DNA of 64,000 nucleotides from RGIG4079 sp045646905 (GTDB lineage: Bacteria; Bacteroidota; Bacteroidia; Bacteroidales; Muribaculaceae): assembly GCA_045646905.1 (NCBI GenBank), contig JAZRLP010000014.1, positions 1 to 64,000 on the forward strand, given 5' to 3'. How positions within the stretch are numbered: position 1 is the first letter of the stretch; each line of letters starts with the position of its first letter. Of this stretch, positions 61,901 to 64,000 are shown piece after piece. The notes below the pieces were generated by a model, which was not told the origin of the DNA, did not search any database, and worked only from the letters and a program-made list of their open reading frames with translations. Made by a program: the position numbers and the translations under genes.

Positions 61901-64000
61901 ATGAAGAAAAGATTTCTTTCTCTAACATTGATGACTATCATAGCGTGGACCTCTATGATGGCCGTAACAGTTAACGACATTCGTGTATATATCAACCCTG
62001 GTCACGGATGTTGGATGACTCGTAACCTTCCATTGGTAAACAAAGCTCTCAAAGATACCACTGGGTTCCACGAATCAAACACCAACCTTTGGAAAGCGTT
62101 TGGTATCATGGAAAAACTTATTGAATGGGGCGTTCCTTTCGACCGCACTCTCAACCAATCGGGCGAACATCACCAAATAGGTGCTGCTCGTAGCTTCAAA
62201 AACCCTATCGTGTTCTCTCGTGTGAAGAATACCCCTTGGTATGGCGATGACACTGAAGAGCTCTATAACCGCAACCTCACCGAAGTAGCTGCCGAAGCCA
62301 ACTATAACGACTTTGACTACTTCATTTCAATCCACTCTAACGCATATGTTGATGGTACAAACACCAACTATATGGCTCTCTACTATAACGGACGCATGAG
62401 CGATTCTTACAATAGTACAATGGCTGCCGGTTGGTATCTACTTGAAAACCCTCACTTGATGTGGACCAACTATCCCAACAGTCCACACTTGCTTGAAGGC
62501 TCAAGTGGTTACGAAGTATTGAGTTCTCTCAATGTGCCTGGTTATATGTCGGAAGGATTCTTCCACACCTATCAACCTGCACGCCACAAAATTATGAACC
62601 CAGCTGTGGCTCGCATCGAAGGTATTGGCTATGCCAAAGGTATCAACGACTGGTTCTCTTTAGGCAAAAAAGACTCATATGGTATGATTTATGGTATCCT
62701 TCGCCATGCTACACAAACATTCACTCACACCTATTATACTCCCAACACAGGCACTCTCGACAAATATTTGCCTATCAATGGTGCAACTGTTAAACTTAAA
62801 AAAGATGGACAAGTAGTACAAACTGTTGTAACCGACGGATTCTATAATGGTGCATTCGTATTTGACAAAGTTGCTCCTGGCACATATACAGTAGAATGTT
62901 CTCACCCCGACTATGCAACAAGCTCATTCAGCGTAACTGTTGAAGCTAATAAGATTGTATATCCTACTGCATCAATTTCAAGCGAAGGCATGAGCTTCGT
63001 TCCTGTACAAGGTGCCTATGCTTACGGCCACACACTTTCAAAGAGTGGCGACAACTATGTATTCTCTTACAAAGCAACTGCCAACGCTCCTAAAGCAAGC
63101 ATCATTCTCACCAACAAATCAACTGGTGCTAAAACTACTCACGATGCTGGTAAAGTATCTAAAGGGAACAACTCTGTAACTATCAGCGCTGCTAACATTG
63201 GCGAAGGTGAATACACTTGGGCTGTATCAATCGCCAACGAAGCAAGTACCGCTGCTCAAGTTTACCACAACCAAGGTGGCACAACCGATAACAACCGCCG
63301 TGGTGGTGTTGCTATCGACCTCGACACCGAAAGCAAATACTTCGGACATGTTTATACTACTACTGGTTATGCTGGTGGTATTCAACGCTACAACCCCGAT
63401 CTCTCTAAAAATGGTGGCGTTATCCATGCCGACAAGTTCAGTAGCTCAACAAGCTCTTCACCATATCGTATCAAAATAAGCAATTCTAAAGCTTATATCA
63501 GCGACTGGAGTGACGAAAACTCAGGTGTATATGTTTACAACCCCGATAACGGCTCTCTCAACCAAATGTTCCAAGGTTCACGCGCTTCAAGCGGACAATG
63601 GACCAACGGTGGAACAGTAGTAGGTGGTAGTACTACAGGTATTGCATTCTACAATGCTGGTTCAGAGCGTCGCATGTATGCTTTCTGCGAAGACTATAGC
63701 AGTGGCATAATGCTCGTTCGCTACCATTTAGGCAACAACGATACTTGGGGAGCTGCTCCTTCGGCTACATTTGCCACTGTAACAAACAACCTCGGACACA
63801 ACAATGTTGAAATGGTTGCATGCGAAAAAGGTGTGTGGATTTGCCAAAACCTTCGTGGCACAAACTCTACTCAAGCCGCTCCTGCATTTATGTTTATGGA
63901 CCACAATGGCAACATCAAATTAAGCTCATATAACCTTGGTGGCCTTGAAGCTATCACTCAATCACCCGAAAGTGGTATCGCAATCAGTAGCGATATGAGT
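61901..64000 (+). CDS. Secreted N-acetylmuramoyl-L-alanine amidase with C-terminal domains (3' truncated)
   Basis: The frame is open for 700 codons to the window edge, so the gene continues. Signal peptide MKKRFLSLTLMTIIAWTSMMA. The Amidase_3 domain shows the Zn and catalytic residues His35 (NPGHG), Glu58 (FHESN), His145 (ISIHSNA) and Glu218 (MSEGFFHT). A carboxypeptidase-regulatory-like beta-sandwich (INGATVKLKKDGQVVQ; FDKVAPGTYTVECSHPDY) and a large beta-propeller-like region (SKAYISDWSDENSGVYVYN) follow. It hydrolyses the bond between MurNAc and L-Ala in peptidoglycan. The long accessory region is unlike housekeeping AmiA/AmiC and suggests surface or secreted use. A C-terminal tail is expected but lies outside. 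Confidence 0.9.
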   Translation, partial: MKKRFLSLTLMTIIAWTSMMAVTVNDIRVYINPGHGCWMTRNLPLVNKALKDTTGFHESNTNLWKAFGIMEKLIEWGVPFDRTLNQSGEHHQIGAARSFKNPIVFSRVKNTPWYGDDTEELYNRNLTEVAAEANYNDFDYFISIHSNAYVDGTNTNYMALYYNGRMSDSYNSTMAAGWYLLENPHLMWTNYPNSPHLLEGSSGYEVLSSLNVPGYMSEGFFHTYQPARHKIMNPAVARIEGIGYAKGINDWFSLGKKDSYGMIYGILRHATQTFTHTYYTPNTGTLDKYLPINGATVKLKKDGQVVQTVVTDGFYNGAFVFDKVAPGTYTVECSHPDYATSSFSVTVEANKIVYPTASISSEGMSFVPVQGAYAYGHTLSKSGDNYVFSYKATANAPKASIILTNKSTGAKTTHDAGKVSKGNNSVTISAANIGEGEYTWAVSIANEASTAAQVYHNQGGTTDNNRRGGVAIDLDTESKYFGHVYTTTGYAGGIQRYNPDLSKNGGVIHADKFSSSTSSSPYRIKISNSKAYISDWSDENSGVYVYNPDNGSLNQMFQGSRASSGQWTNGGTVVGGSTTGIAFYNAGSERRMYAFCEDYSSGIMLVRYHLGNNDTWGAAPSATFATVTNNLGHNNVEMVACEKGVWICQNLRGTNSTQAAPAFMFMDHNGNIKLSSYNLGGLEAITQSPESGIAISSDMS

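Noticed and set aside
1..64000. CRISPR array, rRNA operon, known riboswitch or toxin-antitoxin pair
   Set aside because: No regularly spaced repeats, rRNA sequence or recognisable riboswitch core was found on reading; the only regular short repeats are the dispersed ones listed.

Overview
The window looks like chromosome from a gut-type member of the Bacteroidales, possibly near Muribaculaceae or Prevotella. The evidence is a SusC/SusD outer-membrane operon, Bacteroidota promoters with a TAnnTTTG -7 box, many SPI/SPII-secreted proteins with Bacteroidota C-terminal tails, a SecD-SecF fusion, and moderately AT-rich DNA. The family placement is inference.

Layout. 0-7 kb: a 5'-truncated methyltransferase, a secreted protein, and a TPR/beta-barrel envelope pair. 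7-16.6 kb: housekeeping genes secDF, topA, an RluA-type pseudouridine synthase, a four-helix-bundle (S23-like) gene between AT-rich repeats, a PfkB kinase, thyA, folA and tRNA-Arg(CCT). 16.8-25.3 kb (minus strand): a large internally duplicated secreted protein, a small lipoprotein, proB-proA, and an acyl-CoA synthetase with its HTH-cupin regulator. 25.5-36.3 kb (minus strand): an operon of susC, susD, two lipoproteins and a GHL10/DUF187 glycoside hydrolase. 36.8-48.8 kb: trmD, glgB, tRNA-Leu(CAA), a fatty-acyl/aldehyde cluster (acyl-CoA ligase, SDR, aldehyde dehydrogenase), rubredoxin, a WYL regulator, and a sodium:solute symporter next to a NamZ/DUF1343 exo-muramidase.

48.97-54.40 kb is a 5.4-kb integrative element in tRNA-Ala(GGC), bounded by a 44-bp direct repeat of the tRNA 3' end. 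It carries a tyrosine integrase, a 471-aa single-subunit polymerase-like protein, a possibly frameshifted small gene, an orphan NUMOD3 protein and a serine recombinase. No relaxase is visible. The polymerase-like protein is the most unusual item: it keeps the family-A/T7-RNAP motifs A, B and C, but has no Glu at the usual steric-gate position and has HDS instead of HDE. The chromosome then resumes with a charged lipoprotein, polA, a polyprenyl diphosphate synthase, a TPM/LemA pair, and a beta-propeller protein followed by an N-acetylmuramoyl-L-alanine amidase that runs off the window.

A second theme is peptidoglycan scavenging. The GHL10 hydrolase (DigH-related) with its SusCD transporter, the NamZ muramidase with a symporter, and the secreted amidase could together cleave and import wall fragments. 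This is inferred from families and neighbours; the murK and murQ genes that would complete MurNAc catabolism are not here.
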